DNA of 43,930 nucleotides from Candidatus Neomarinimicrobiota bacterium. GTDB lineage: Bacteria; Fidelibacterota; Marinisomatia; Marinisomatales; TCS55. The notes under the pieces were generated by a model that did no database searches, was not told the origin of the DNA, and worked only from the letters and a program-made list of their open reading frames with translations. Below, in pieces: positions 28,678-37,706 of the stretch. A program made the translations under genes and the position numbers. Position 1 is the first letter of the stretch. Each line of letters starts with the position of its first letter. The stretch lies in NCBI GenBank assembly GCA_018647265.1, contig JABGTK010000036.1, forward strand, positions 1 through 43,930. Reading direction: 5' to 3'.

Positions 28678-29970
28678 TTAATTCCTTTGTATATCTAGTT
28701 TTAAAAAGTGAGTGGCACAAGAAATACATGGATCATAATTCCGGACAGCTTGTTCACATTTCCAAGTGAGATCGTCATCATCCAAATGAATAAATTTGGG
28801 AATGAAATTGGATAAATCTTCTTCAATCCGACTCTGATTTTGTGCCGTGGGTGGCACAATTTTTGCCGTCTTAATAATACCCTGTTCATCAATCTCATAT
28901 CGATGATACAAACTACCGCGGGGTGCTTCTGTACATCCATATCCTACACCGGCTTGGATCTCATACTCAACGGATGCTTTGGCTGGTTTTTCGTAATTTT
29001 CAATAATACGGATTGCTTCATCAAAAGCATATACTGTTTCTAAAGATCGAACCACAATACTCTGAAATGGATTAATCACCTGTCGATCATATCCATTATC
29101 CACGGCCACCTGTTTAGTCAAATCGGATAATTGATTATAATTCAAATTGTATCGAGCAAGGGGACCGACCAAATAATTACCGTGATTTTTATGAACAGAT
29201 TGAAGAGCATTAGAATGAGCTACATGAATTTCTTCAAAATGGTTTTCGTAATCCTTTATATCAATATCCAAACCACGATTTGAAATTATCCGACCTTCAT
29301 TGAATGGATATTCATCTGGATGATGGAGTGAGACAAATTCATAATCCTGATCAAAATCTGGACATGGGAGTGAGTTGGCCACTTTCACTGCTTCTATGGA
29401 TGCATCTCTAGCCCATTTTAATTCTTCCAATAAATTAGAAAAGTCCTTCTTGTCTGGCACTTTATAAAACCCACCTACTTTATTATTAATGGGGTGTATT
29501 TCACGACCACCCAATAGACGCACAATTTCATTTCCAGCTTTTTTGAGTCTGAGCGCCATTTTTACCAATTCTGGTTTATCGCCAGCCAATTGAATGGCAT
29601 CCTGATAACCCAGAAAATCGGGTGCATGTAACATAAAAACGTGAAGCACATGGCTTTCAATCCATTCACCACAATAAATGAGCCGTCGCAATTCTCGAAG
29701 TTGACCACCAACTTCAATACCCAAGATTTGTTCCATTGCATGAATAGAACTCATGATATAGGCGATCGGGCAAATTCCACAAATCCGCGCCGCAATATCC
29801 GGTGCTTCAGTGAATTGCCGGCCACGAAGAAAAGCTTCGAAAAATCGCGGCGGCTCAAAAATTTTCAATTGACATTCTTCTAATTTATTATCTTTAATTT
29901 TGATGAATAATGCACCTTCGCCTTCAACACGGGCGAGATAATCGACTTTAATCGTTTTAGTATTACTCAA
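28678..29970 (-). CDS. hydA: [NiFe] hydrogenase large (alpha) subunit, group 3b/sulfhydrogenase type
   Basis: 430 residues from TTG at 29970, chosen because AGGTGA lies 5 bases upstream and the overlap with the small-subunit stop is then 8 bases, as at several other junctions here; GTG at 29985 is the alternative. The nickel ligands are in RICGICP (Cys64, Cys67) and DPCISCATH (Cys415, Cys418), followed by a 9-residue tail for protease removal. [16 protein letters not shown] is typical of cytosolic group 3 enzymes. With the HydBGD subunits it forms a bidirectional NAD(P)-linked hydrogenase, which in archaeal relatives also reduces sulfur. No signal or membrane segment. Confidence 0.95.
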   Translation of the reverse strand: MSNTKTIKVDYLARVEGEGALFIKIKDNKLEECQLKIFEPPRFFEAFLRGRQFTEAPDIAARICGICPIAYIMSSIHAMEQILGIEVGGQLRELRRLIYCGEWIESHVLHVFMLHAPDFLGYQDAIQLAGDKPELVKMALRLKKAGNEIVRLLGGREIHPINNKVGGFYKVPDKKDFSNLLEELKWARDASIEAVKVANSLPCPDFDQDYEFVSLHHPDEYPFNEGRIISNRGLDIDIKDYENHFEEIHVAHSNALQSVHKNHGNYLVGPLARYNLNYNQLSDLTKQVAVDNGYDRQVINPFQSIVVRSLETVYAFDEAIRIIENYEKPAKASVEYEIQAGVGYGCTEAPRGSLYHRYEIDEQGIIKTAKIVPPTAQNQSRIEEDLSNFIPKFIHLDDDDLTWKCEQAVRNYDPCISCATHFLKLDIQRN

Positions 29971-30739
29971 GACGTTCACCTGCACTTTTAAATGGTTCTA
30001 AAAATCCGTTAAATCCCCGAAAGGCTTGTAATATTGTTTCATTTTCCACCCCCAAGTTTTGCCAAATTTCGGTCATGGAATCTGTATTGGCAGAATCTTG
30101 CGGACCAAAGCAGCCATAACACCCCCGATTAAAGGATGGGCAAATTGCCCCGCAACCGGCTTGAGTTACGGGTCCAAGACATGGTTCATTCCCTGCAACG
30201 AGTACGCACGTATTTAATTTTAATTTGCAATCCATGCAAACTGAATGTGTGGGAATATTTGGGCGCTTTCCAGATAAGAGTGAAATGACAACTTCCAATA
30301 ATTGATACTTATCAATTGGGCAACCCCTTAATTCAAAATCTACATTTATATAATCGGAAATGGGGTGGGACTGATCCAGCGTATCAATGAATTGTGGATT
30401 CGCATACACAATATTGGTGAACTCTTTTACGTCAGAAAAATTCCGTAATGCTTGAATACCACCTGATGTTGCGCATGCACCAATCGTAATGACAAGATCT
30501 GATATTTCTCTAATTTCTTTAATACGTTCAGCATCATGGGGTGTGGTAACCGAGCCTTCAACTAAAGATATTTCGTAAGGTCCGGGCACCACTTCTCGAG
30601 ATGCTTCTGGGAAATTAGCAATGTGTACAGCTTGGGATACCGCCAGTAATTCATCTTCACAATCTAGCAATGATAATTGACAACCATCGCAAGATGCAAA
30701 TTTCCAAACGGCAAGTTTAGGTCGATCGTTTGCCATCAC
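29963..30739 (-). CDS. hydD: [NiFe] hydrogenase small (delta) subunit, group 3b type
   Basis: 258 residues. The proximal cluster motif [12 protein letters not shown] begins at residue 17, followed by [36 protein letters not shown] and [15 protein letters not shown]. Further cysteines [27 protein letters not shown] and GCYGCFGP supply the medial/distal [4Fe-4S] clusters. No Tat signal is present, so the enzyme is cytoplasmic. ATGA overlap with hydG. The length matches group 3b small subunits. Confidence 0.95.
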   Translation of the reverse strand: MMANDRPKLAVWKFASCDGCQLSLLDCEDELLAVSQAVHIANFPEASREVVPGPYEISLVEGSVTTPHDAERIKEIREISDLVITIGACATSGGIQALRNFSDVKEFTNIVYANPQFIDTLDQSHPISDYINVDFELRGCPIDKYQLLEVVISLLSGKRPNIPTHSVCMDCKLKLNTCVLVAGNEPCLGPVTQAGCGAICPSFNRGCYGCFGPQDSANTDSMTEIWQNLGVENETILQAFRGFNGFLEPFKSAGERLE

Positions 30740-31599
30740 AACTCCTTGACTCTAAAGAAGCGTTCCGCTTCGGTGTAATTAAAAACAGGGCCATCTTTAC
30801 AAATAAATTCTGGACCCAATTGACAATGGCCGCACAACCCAATACCACATTTCATATTTCGCTCCATAGAAATCCAAATCTGATCTGCCGGTATGCCAAA
30901 TTTTAATAATTCCCGTGTTACAAACCGGATCATGACTTCGGGGCCACATACCAATGCGGCACCATTTTCAGGATCAATATTCAGACGGGGAATAAGAGTG
31001 GTTACAACACCTACTTGTCCATGCCAGTTTTGATCTGCGACATCAACGGTAATCCGAATTTGAAGATCTAAATGACTCCGCCAATCCATAATTTGCTTTG
31101 GAAATAATATCTCTTTTGGTGCTCTTGCACCATAAGCTACAGCCAAACGATTAAAATCATTCCTGTGATTTAAGACATGATAAATGGCAGGACGTAAAGG
31201 CGCAAGTCCAATACCACCGCCCACAATGATAACATCTTTCCCCTTCATTTTTTCCATGGGCCAAACAGAGCCAAAAGGTCCCCGAACACCAACCATATTT
31301 TCTGCATTTAATTGGCATAACGCATGGGATACATTTCCCACATCTCGGATGGTATGAATCAAAGTGTCTTGATTATGACAATCGCCACTTATTGAAATTG
31401 GAATTTCTCCAACCCCCACTGCATACAACATATTGAATTGTCCGGGAGAAAATTTTCCTATGCGTGCCCCATTCAGATTCTCGAGAACAAGAGTCCAGGT
31501 ATCATGGGTTTCTTGAATTTTCTCCTTAACCCGCAAAAATGTGGGTATCATGGGAGTTTCAGGTGAGAATCCCTTCATTAATTCAGTTTGATTTTCCAT
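30736..31599 (-). CDS. hydG: Hydrogenase gamma subunit HydG (FAD/NAD(P)H-binding diaphorase)
   Basis: 287 residues. Ferredoxin-NADP reductase fold: FAD-binding region [25 protein letters not shown] (about 48-72), NAD(P)-binding [22 protein letters not shown] (about 125-146) and [13 protein letters not shown] (about 214-226). The C-terminal [2Fe-2S] motif [12 protein letters not shown] plus a later Cys in FICKDGP is complete. The subunit exchanges electrons between NAD(P)H and the iron-sulfur chain. The start at 31599 overlaps the preceding cyclic-nucleotide-domain gene by 17 bases. Confidence 0.94.
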   Translation of the reverse strand: MENQTELMKGFSPETPMIPTFLRVKEKIQETHDTWTLVLENLNGARIGKFSPGQFNMLYAVGVGEIPISISGDCHNQDTLIHTIRDVGNVSHALCQLNAENMVGVRGPFGSVWPMEKMKGKDVIIVGGGIGLAPLRPAIYHVLNHRNDFNRLAVAYGARAPKEILFPKQIMDWRSHLDLQIRITVDVADQNWHGQVGVVTTLIPRLNIDPENGAALVCGPEVMIRFVTRELLKFGIPADQIWISMERNMKCGIGLCGHCQLGPEFICKDGPVFNYTEAERFFRVKEL

Positions 31600-32047
31600 A
31601 AATATCCACCAGTTGTAATCGGGTTGCTATAAGACGGTTTTGAAGGATGCGAGAAAATCTTCTCATGAGTTCATATCCTAGCTCAGGATTTTCATCGCAT
31701 TTTTTTCGAATACATTTCCCATCCAGTCTGATAGATTTCGTATCTTTTTTTGCCATGGCATCAAATTGCCAGATAAAAGGCGAAAAAAGCCATGACCAAC
31801 CCAACACCTCTTTTGCTTGTAAAGATTGTATAATAATCGGTCCACGGTTATGAGTATGAATAGATAAATCAACAGCACCTGTTAATAAAATGTGACAATA
31901 GTTGGCTTCTTCTCCTTCCAAAAAAATTGTTTCACCTTTAGAAAATGATTTTTCTGATGCACAGCCAATTAAATCGGAAATCGTTGTAAAAGGTAGCCCT
32001 TTAAAAATCATATGTTCTGATAAATGTTTTGTAATGCGGTCAGTCAT
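31583..32047 (-). CDS. Stand-alone cyclic-nucleotide-binding-domain protein inside the hydrogenase operon
   Basis: 154 residues from ATG at 32047 (an upstream in-frame codon at 32149 would overlap hydB by over 100 bases; at 32047 the overlap is 8). The beta-roll of a cNMP/Crp effector domain is visible: FSKGETIFLEGEEANYCHILLTGAVDLS near residues 36-63, then GPIIIQSLQAKEVLGWSWLF and the C-helix region. The protein ends shortly after the long dimerisation helix ([29 protein letters not shown]) and has no helix-turn-helix, so it is probably not a DNA-binding protein. The cyclase/phosphate-binding 'GE..L..RSA' motif of true cAMP binders is not evident. A regulatory or structural role with the hydrogenase is inferred from position. 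Confidence 0.85.
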   Translation of the reverse strand: MTDRITKHLSEHMIFKGLPFTTISDLIGCASEKSFSKGETIFLEGEEANYCHILLTGAVDLSIHTHNRGPIIIQSLQAKEVLGWSWLFSPFIWQFDAMAKKDTKSIRLDGKCIRKKCDENPELGYELMRRFSRILQNRLIATRLQLVDIYGKSN

Positions 32048-33173
32048 GAGATGTTTTTCCCTGTGTATAGGTTTCAGGTGACTGTGATAAAGCGGCCAGT
32101 TCTTCTGTAATATCGATTTTAGATGGGCACCAAGTGATACACCGGCCACATCCTACACATCCTAGTGAATCGAATTGATCTTCCCATGATGCAAATTTGT
32201 GAGTGACCCATTGACGATACCTAGATAAGGTGGATGCTCGGGTGTTTCCACCATGGATGTATGTAAACTCCGACGTAAAACACGAGTCCCATTTTTGTTG
32301 TCTTTCGGAATTTCCGTCCAAATCATTTACATCTTCTACAGTCATGCAAAAACATGTTGGACACACCATGGTACAATTGGAACAAGACATACACCGTTCG
32401 GCCACATCACTCCAGCGTGGATGATTTGGATGGTCTAATAATTTTGATTTGAGTCCCGTTGTTTTTATTTTTCTTTTTAATTGAGACCGAACTCTTTCTA
32501 ATTGAGCATCCTTAACGATTACTTGATTTTGGGTCGCATCTTTCATATTAATTTGGTTTAGAATAATCTGACCTTTTATTGTCTCAGATCGCACCAAGAA
32601 AAAGTGTTCCCCTTCATTCACAATTTCAGTGAGAATGATATCGCTTCCATTTTGAATTTCTGGACCGGAACCAACAGAATCACAAAAGCATGTTTCGCAT
32701 GTATTAAAACATTCCACAGTTATAATAAGGGCTTGTTCTCGTCTTTTTTTATAAGCAGGATCAATATAAGTGCCACCCATAAAGACTTTATCTTGTATAG
32801 AAATAGCGGCCATTTCGCATCCCCGAACACCAATAAAGGCATAGCTGGGCTGTTCTTCTGAACTATGAATGGAATATTCTTTTTCACCCTTAGATACTTT
32901 AAAAATAGTTTGAACTGGTGGAAATAAATATTTTTTCCAAGAATAGGGTGAAATGGTATAGCCGAAAAATCGACTGGAATCCGTCTGTTGAGCAACATAT
33001 TTCCCTGGACTTTGATGATCAATTAGGCCTTTAGGTAATTCATCTGCCTTTTGGATGGGTTCGTAAGAAATCACACCTTCTTTTTCCGTGGGGCCAATAA
33101 GGGTATAATTATTTATTGTAATTGCGTTAAATAGCTCATCCAATAAATCATGTTGAAGTACTTTAATTTCCAT
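32040..33173 (-). CDS. hydB: Hydrogenase beta subunit HydB (4Fe-4S dicluster, sulfite-reductase-A-like)
   Basis: 377 residues. A large N-terminal domain with YAFIGVRGCEMAAISIQDKVF near 110 and CFNTCETCFCDSVGSGPE near 155 is followed by two ferredoxin-like cluster motifs, CMSCSNCTMVCPTCFC near 263 and CVGCGRCITWCPSKIDITEEL near 342. This layout is that of the sulfhydrogenase beta subunit and of AsrA. It carries electrons between HydG and the hydrogenase and, in archaeal enzymes, is linked to sulfur reduction. It overlaps the upstream GyrI-like gene by 11 bases. Confidence 0.93.
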   Translation of the reverse strand: MEIKVLQHDLLDELFNAITINNYTLIGPTEKEGVISYEPIQKADELPKGLIDHQSPGKYVAQQTDSSRFFGYTISPYSWKKYLFPPVQTIFKVSKGEKEYSIHSSEEQPSYAFIGVRGCEMAAISIQDKVFMGGTYIDPAYKKRREQALIITVECFNTCETCFCDSVGSGPEIQNGSDIILTEIVNEGEHFFLVRSETIKGQIILNQINMKDATQNQVIVKDAQLERVRSQLKRKIKTTGLKSKLLDHPNHPRWSDVAERCMSCSNCTMVCPTCFCMTVEDVNDLDGNSERQQKWDSCFTSEFTYIHGGNTRASTLSRYRQWVTHKFASWEDQFDSLGCVGCGRCITWCPSKIDITEELAALSQSPETYTQGKTSHD

Positions 33174-33516
33174 TGAGTCTCCCTTTAGATTTCATCAATT
33201 TTCGTGTAACCCTTTTTAATCTTTCCGATACATCATGTCGTGGGGTACTTAAATATATTTTATGGGGCCATCCAAAAAATTCTAGCGGTATTACTATTGA
33301 ATCGCTTCGGGTATTTTGTTTGTAAATGGCAAATTTCAACAAATAGGATAAAGAAGACAAAGATTTGATAACATGTTGAAATTCAGGAGATGTTTTTGAA
33401 TTACCGTTCCCATCAATTATAAGAAAATATATTGGGGTTACATATGCTTTTATCACCTGTTTACCAGATGAATTATATAAATGCATTAGTTCCGTTTTAA
33501 AATCGATCTTTTTCAT
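33163..33516 (-). CDS. Internally shortened GyrI-like (COG4832-type) protein at the head of the hydrogenase operon
   Basis: 117 residues with ATG at 33516 and GGAG at ribosome-site distance. Residues 1-79 follow the N-terminus of GyrI-like small-molecule-binding proteins (KIDFKTELMHLYNSSGKQV, PIYFLIIDGNGN, PEFQHVIKSLSSLSYLLKF, IVIPLE). Residues about 82-105 (GWPHKIYLSTPRHDVSERLKRV) instead look like the far C-terminus of the same family ('G.HHEIYLSDPRR..PEKLKT'). The roughly 90-100 residues normally between them are missing in frame. Either a decayed gene or a minimised domain. It overlaps hydB by 11 bases, so its translation may matter for hydB expression. Confidence 0.7.
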   Translation of the reverse strand: MKKIDFKTELMHLYNSSGKQVIKAYVTPIYFLIIDGNGNSKTSPEFQHVIKSLSSLSYLLKFAIYKQNTRSDSIVIPLEFFGWPHKIYLSTPRHDVSERLKRVTRKLMKSKGRLNGN

Positions 33517-33573
33517 TTCAAATCTCCACGATTTAAAGATCTTTTTCCTAAAGTAGGCAATCCAGCTATCTGA

Positions 33574-33597
33574 AAATAGGATAATCTTATCCTATTT
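33574..33597. promoter_or_regulatory. Perfect 11+11 palindrome upstream of the hydrogenase operon (operator candidate)
   Basis: AAATAGGATAA-TC-TTATCCTATTT, 57 bases upstream of the GyrI-like start and 20 bases from the stop of the OFA transporter gene. No T-run follows on either side, so an operator is favoured over a terminator. Core ATAGGATA-N4-TATCCTAT recurs with the same spacing at 37961-37980 and, more weakly, at 19555-19574 upstream of the Rrf2 gene. Confidence 0.6.
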
Positions 33598-33617
33598 GCA
33601 AGTTTAAATGAAATCAT

Positions 33618-34976
33618 CTAATTTGTCGACGAGAATACTGGATTGTTCTTGATGTTTTTAATTTTATTTTTTAATACAATCGGCTTGCATTTTACCATGA
33701 TTATTGACCCCATTATGCACGAGACACCGGCAATGATAAACGGAACCATCCAGACAGATGGATCTGTTGTGGATTGGGCTGAATCTTTGAAATATCCGGC
33801 CAAATAGGGTCCCACTATTCCTGCGATTCCGTAGGCCGAAAAGACCCAACCATAATTAGTCCCTACATTTTTATTTCCAAAATAATCTGCAGTAATTGCA
33901 GGAAATAATGCAAAATTTCCACCAAAATTAAATCCAATAATCGATGCTGATATGATAAACCCAAATTCTGATGCATAGACGATAAACACATGATATACCA
34001 TAAACATAATTATACCCTGAATGGCCGTTAAAATGATGATGGTGATTCGTCGACCAATTTTATCAGAGACAACTCCCCAAACAATTCGTCCGAGTCCATT
34101 AAAGATGGCATACCACGCCATAGCTGTTCCTGCCACTAGTCCCGGATTATTCACATTGTGATATGCCAGAGCATCCGTGCCAAATAAACGAATACAATAA
34201 ATAACCATCAATCCAGATAAAGCAGAAAATATGAATGTCATCCAAATTAGATAAAACTGATGAGTTCGCAACATCTCATAAGAAGAAAGGTTCATAGATT
34301 CACCCTGTGTATGCTCATTGGAATGTGTGGACCATCCTGCTGGCACATATCCTTCCGGCGGGTTCACCATGACAAGACTTCCTAATAAAACCAAAGCTGT
34401 AAATATTATTCCATAAATCAGAAATACACTTTGCACATTAGATAAATCAAAAAGGGAAACTGTATTTAAAAGTCCTCCAAACCATGAATCCGCCATTTTT
34501 ACCCAAATCGTGGCACCAAAACCAAATCCTGCCACGGCCAATCCTGTAATCATGCCTTTTTTATCTGGAAACCATTTTACTCCGACTGCGATAGGAACGA
34601 CATAGGCAAAACCAATGCCAGCTCCCCCAAAAACGCCGATAAACAAAAATTGCATAAAAAATGTCGACCCAAAAAAGCCACCCATCATATAGCCTGCACC
34701 TAATAAAATCCCACCTAATATTGCAATTTTTCTCGGACCGTACAAGGCTTGTAAGCGCCCTGCAAGAATCATAACAAACGCAAATGTTGCCAATCCTGCC
34801 GAAAAAATAAGTGCTGCTTCGCGTGCCGAAAACTGATAAAGTCCACTTGGATCTGTAATTATTTTCGTAAACACACTCCATGCATAAATAGCACCTAAAG
34901 CCAATTGAATCATAATAGCACCCACAACTACGAGCCATCTATTTTCTGTTAATATTATATTCATCATAGTCTCCAA
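33618..34976 (-). CDS. OFA-family MFS transporter (oxalate/formate antiporter-like)
   Basis: 452 residues, 12 membrane helices. Signature segments are IQLALGAIYAWSVFTKII in helix 1, GRLQALYGPRKIAILGG, GAGIGFAYVVPIAVGVKWFPDKKGMITGLAVAGFGFGA (helices 4-5) and GRIVWGVVSDKIGRRITI. Members exchange organic anions such as oxalate/formate, or take up monocarboxylates; the substrate is not determined here. It is 3 bases after the porin gene, and the two lie downstream of an amino acid decarboxylase. Confidence 0.88.
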   Translation of the reverse strand: METMMNIILTENRWLVVVGAIMIQLALGAIYAWSVFTKIITDPSGLYQFSAREAALIFSAGLATFAFVMILAGRLQALYGPRKIAILGGILLGAGYMMGGFFGSTFFMQFLFIGVFGGAGIGFAYVVPIAVGVKWFPDKKGMITGLAVAGFGFGATIWVKMADSWFGGLLNTVSLFDLSNVQSVFLIYGIIFTALVLLGSLVMVNPPEGYVPAGWSTHSNEHTQGESMNLSSYEMLRTHQFYLIWMTFIFSALSGLMVIYCIRLFGTDALAYHNVNNPGLVAGTAMAWYAIFNGLGRIVWGVVSDKIGRRITIIILTAIQGIIMFMVYHVFIVYASEFGFIISASIIGFNFGGNFALFPAITADYFGNKNVGTNYGWVFSAYGIAGIVGPYLAGYFKDSAQSTTDPSVWMVPFIIAGVSCIMGSIIMVKCKPIVLKNKIKNIKNNPVFSSTN

Positions 34977-34979
34977 TCA

Positions 34980-36173
34980 TTAAAATGTTAAATAGCTTGC
35001 AAATAATATTCGGTGATTTAAAACAGGCTCATCGCTTGTATTAGCCAATGGCTTTAAATGTGAATCAAACTCAGATGTATATAATACGAGAGTTATATCA
35101 TACTCTAATCCAAAGTGAAGATTTTTATTTTTCCAAATTAACCTTGGACTTATTCTAGCCACTTTTTCAATTTCAGGTGATCTCGCATAAAACATATAAG
35201 AATTCATTTGGTCCTCATGGTCATCAATTCCTTGATTCAAAGTGAAACCAGTAAATAATCCAGTCATGAATGATTTATAATTAAATTCAAGATCAATCCA
35301 ATAGCTTGAGACACGGGTTCCTAAATACGTTGTACTTGAATCAAAATTTGTTATTTTAGCCAGTCCACCCATCATAAGATGATCAGACAAATCCGTCCCA
35401 GATACATATTTATATTTAATTTTAAAAGCATCAAATTCAGTTTTTCCATAGACCGTAAAAGCGGTCTCATTAATAATAACTTTTTCTGGCCGGAGCGATT
35501 TTTGCGTCCACCCCAGTCCCACCAATCCGGATGAATATTGATATACAGAATGAAGATGAATTGCGGGGATTCCTGCTCGTTGTTGTATCGATTTTCCTAA
35601 AATTTCTTGATAGGCATCCCGTTGCATAGTTATTGAAAGTTTTAATTGAAGTTTTTCTAATAAATTTTTATATAATGATATTTGCGGGAATCTCGCAAAA
35701 GGTTGAATGGGTGCACCTGTATTAAAATTTAAAACACCTGGATATACTTCAACCGTAAATAATGGACTCCAATATTGCCCCAACAAAATTTGGGTAGAAG
35801 CCTTAGATATTTTTATAAATGCATGACGTAATCGGACAATATTTTCTAATCCATTTGTTGTTCCAAAAAAGTCGCCTTCAACTTTTCCACTTATAGAATA
35901 ATTGCCATATTTTTCAGGTAATATAGTCAAACCCAATCGCGTTTGAAATGATGTCATATTAAACATGGGAATGCTATTCTCATCCCAATTAGTTTCATCA
36001 TTCGCAACAGTTTTCGGGTATAAATAAAAATGACATTCTCGCGAAGCTACAATTTGACGTGAGTTATAAAAAGTATCAAAGCGGATGAAACCGCCATATT
36101 TTAAAGTCGTTCCTGTTAATGCTGAACTTATTAACAAAAAGATAATAAGTATTTTTCGCATCTTGATTACCAT
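34980..36173 (-). CDS. Outer-membrane beta-barrel porin (DcaP-like)
   Basis: 397 residues, or 393 if the start is ATG 36161. A signal peptide (MRKILIIFLLISSALTGT) precedes GGFIRFDTFYNSRQIV, the 'first strand' phrase of trimeric porins of the DcaP type. Alternating strands follow, and the C-terminus HRILFASYLTF ends in aromatic Phe as expected for BAM insertion. The HAFIKISKASTQILLGQYWSPLF block is also typical. Substrate unknown; the 3-base spacing to the OFA transporter suggests a paired outer/inner membrane path for the same small anion. Confidence 0.75.
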   Translation of the reverse strand: MVIKMRKILIIFLLISSALTGTTLKYGGFIRFDTFYNSRQIVASRECHFYLYPKTVANDETNWDENSIPMFNMTSFQTRLGLTILPEKYGNYSISGKVEGDFFGTTNGLENIVRLRHAFIKISKASTQILLGQYWSPLFTVEVYPGVLNFNTGAPIQPFARFPQISLYKNLLEKLQLKLSITMQRDAYQEILGKSIQQRAGIPAIHLHSVYQYSSGLVGLGWTQKSLRPEKVIINETAFTVYGKTEFDAFKIKYKYVSGTDLSDHLMMGGLAKITNFDSSTTYLGTRVSSYWIDLEFNYKSFMTGLFTGFTLNQGIDDHEDQMNSYMFYARSPEIEKVARISPRLIWKNKNLHFGLEYDITLVLYTSEFDSHLKPLANTSDEPVLNHRILFASYLTF

Positions 36174-36268
36174 TAATTATAAAATGGGCAAGCTCCAAAA
36201 ACCATCCCTCACAACAAGCCATATTTTTTCTAATATTATCTTTTTCACAATTAACTCCATATAATTTT

Positions 36269-37492
36269 CTATGGTTTAATACTTTCAATAAATTTATCGA
36301 TCAATTTCCAATTCACATGTTCCATAACCACAATCTTCCACCATTTGGGTGAACCTGAATGAGTGTCTGGAACTAAGGTGTATTTCTCACAAATACTTTG
36401 AGAAATATCCTCAGATCGAATTGCAACAATATTCATGAAACTGTTCCTAAAATATCGAATATTTAAGGCTTCTAATTTTTTGCATAAGTAATCTGTTTTT
36501 TTGATGAATTTCTGCATATGATTTTTTAATCCTTTAGACCCATGTATATTTAAAATCATCCAAGTGGCAATAGCATTTGCCCCAGAACGAGATCCGCAAA
36601 GTGTATGGTCTAGTCCCTCAATATAACTGGCCTCTTTTGTCATCACATTATCTATCAACCCTTTTCTAATAAGAAAAATTCCTGTACCATAAGGTGCTTG
36701 TAACATTTTATGGCCATCTACTGAAACAGAATCAATATATGGATTTTCAAAATTGAATGTGCTATTAGGATTGGTAAATGGATAAATAAATCCTCCGAAT
36801 GCAGCATCAATATGAATTTTATATTGGATATTCCTGGATTTATAAAGGTCAGTAATCTCACCTATACAATCAACTGAACCAAACATGGTAGTGCCCATAT
36901 TTAACACAGTGATAAAATATTTAATACCATCACTTTTCATTTTTATCAATTGACTATCCAGTTTTTGAAGGTCAATCTTCCTGCTGTTGAAATCAACATT
37001 TAAAATGTTATAATTCAGTTGTAAAATATTGCAAGCTTTATACAGAGAATAATGAGTATCCTCTGAAAACAATACTACAATTTCATCATTTTTCGCGTTT
37101 AGAATATTTTTATAATAATCACGATAAATCCAAATAGCCTGTATATTACATTCCGTTCCACCTGGAGCAATATAGCCATCAAGAGTATTGTGCTTTGCTC
37201 TAAATATTTCTTCACCACAAATCCGAAGCAACTCTAATTCAATCTGCTGAGTGCCTTTAAATGATGGCAATGATTTATCGTAAGTATGAAGTCCTATATG
37301 ATTTGGGTTCTCAATAAATGACCTGATATAAGGTGCATTCTCAAGGAAATCTGCGTCAGATGGGAATATTTTTGGATCAAGATAAGTTGCTGGTAATCCC
37401 AGAATATTGTTGTCATAAAAACTTGAATTTTGATCCAAAGCTTTCAATACTGTGGATTTTAATTCATCAAAGGATTTTTCTGGCCAATACAT
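36269..37492 (-). CDS. PLP-dependent amino acid decarboxylase (group II)
   Basis: 407 residues. Fold-type I features: YIAPGGTECNIQAIWIYRDYY (about 108-128, cofactor phosphate loop), HIDAAFGGFIYPF near 209 (PLP-ring Asp) and SVDGHKMLQAPYGTGIFLIRKG near 236 with the PLP Lys. The short length and missing C-terminal region place it with histidine/tyrosine/aspartate-type decarboxylases (MfnA-like or bacterial histidine decarboxylase) rather than with long GadB. The substrate cannot be assigned. 95 bases separate it from the porin gene on the same strand; that gap shows no clear signal. Confidence 0.85.
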   Translation of the reverse strand: MYWPEKSFDELKSTVLKALDQNSSFYDNNILGLPATYLDPKIFPSDADFLENAPYIRSFIENPNHIGLHTYDKSLPSFKGTQQIELELLRICGEEIFRAKHNTLDGYIAPGGTECNIQAIWIYRDYYKNILNAKNDEIVVLFSEDTHYSLYKACNILQLNYNILNVDFNSRKIDLQKLDSQLIKMKSDGIKYFITVLNMGTTMFGSVDCIGEITDLYKSRNIQYKIHIDAAFGGFIYPFTNPNSTFNFENPYIDSVSVDGHKMLQAPYGTGIFLIRKGLIDNVMTKEASYIEGLDHTLCGSRSGANAIATWMILNIHGSKGLKNHMQKFIKKTDYLCKKLEALNIRYFRNSFMNIVAIRSEDISQSICEKYTLVPDTHSGSPKWWKIVVMEHVNWKLIDKFIESIKP

Positions 37493-37530
37493 TACAAATA
37501 GATCAGATAAAGTTTTTTACACATTATTAA

Positions 37531-37701
37531 TTAGGAATGGCCTAATGACACTCGATGTTTTTGAATTAGGGTAAATGCGATCGCATTTTTTCCCTTTTCA
37601 AATTGATTGCGTTTGTACTCATTGTAGGCAACCAAAAGGAGGGACACAAACAATCGAAAAGGTATTTTGCTAGCAATCCACCATTTCATATCGAGTGTCA
37701 T
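37531..37701 (-). CDS. Possible 56-residue ORF lying on an inverted-repeat element
   Basis: ATG 37701 to TAA 37531 encodes a basic peptide with one hydrophobic stretch (RLFVSLLLVAY) and a charged middle (NEYKRNQFEKGKN). Its ends lie in the two 12-base terminal repeats: the first codons are from one repeat and HRVSLGHS from the other. No convincing ribosome site precedes it. It may simply be an open frame created by the element. I do not recognise the peptide. Confidence 0.25.
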   Translation of the reverse strand: MTLDMKWWIASKIPFRLFVSLLLVAYNEYKRNQFEKGKNAIAFTLIQKHRVSLGHS

Positions 37702-37706
37702 AGCCA
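37538..37706. mobile_element. MITE-like element with inverted terminal repeats
   Basis: Perfect 12-base inverted repeats ATGACACTCGAT at 37545-37556 and its complement at 37690-37701, extending imperfectly outward through GGCCTA / GGCT. Inside, CCTTTTC, GATTG and GTTTGT on the left are mirrored by CCTTTTC, GATTG and TTTGT on the right, so the whole 157-base stretch can fold back on itself. A perfect 16-base palindrome AAATGCGATCGCATTT lies at 37573-37588. No transposase gene is near. A non-autonomous transposon or other hairpin-forming repeat is the likeliest reading. No clear target duplication was recognised. Confidence 0.5.

Noticed and set aside
33343-33352. Extra AATAGGATA half-site inside the GyrI-like gene
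   Set aside because: Only one half, inside coding sequence, no partner at the right spacing.
36076-36288. Frame bridging the porin start and the decarboxylase end
   Set aside because: Mostly antisense or out of frame with strong genes, no ribosome site, composition not protein-like.
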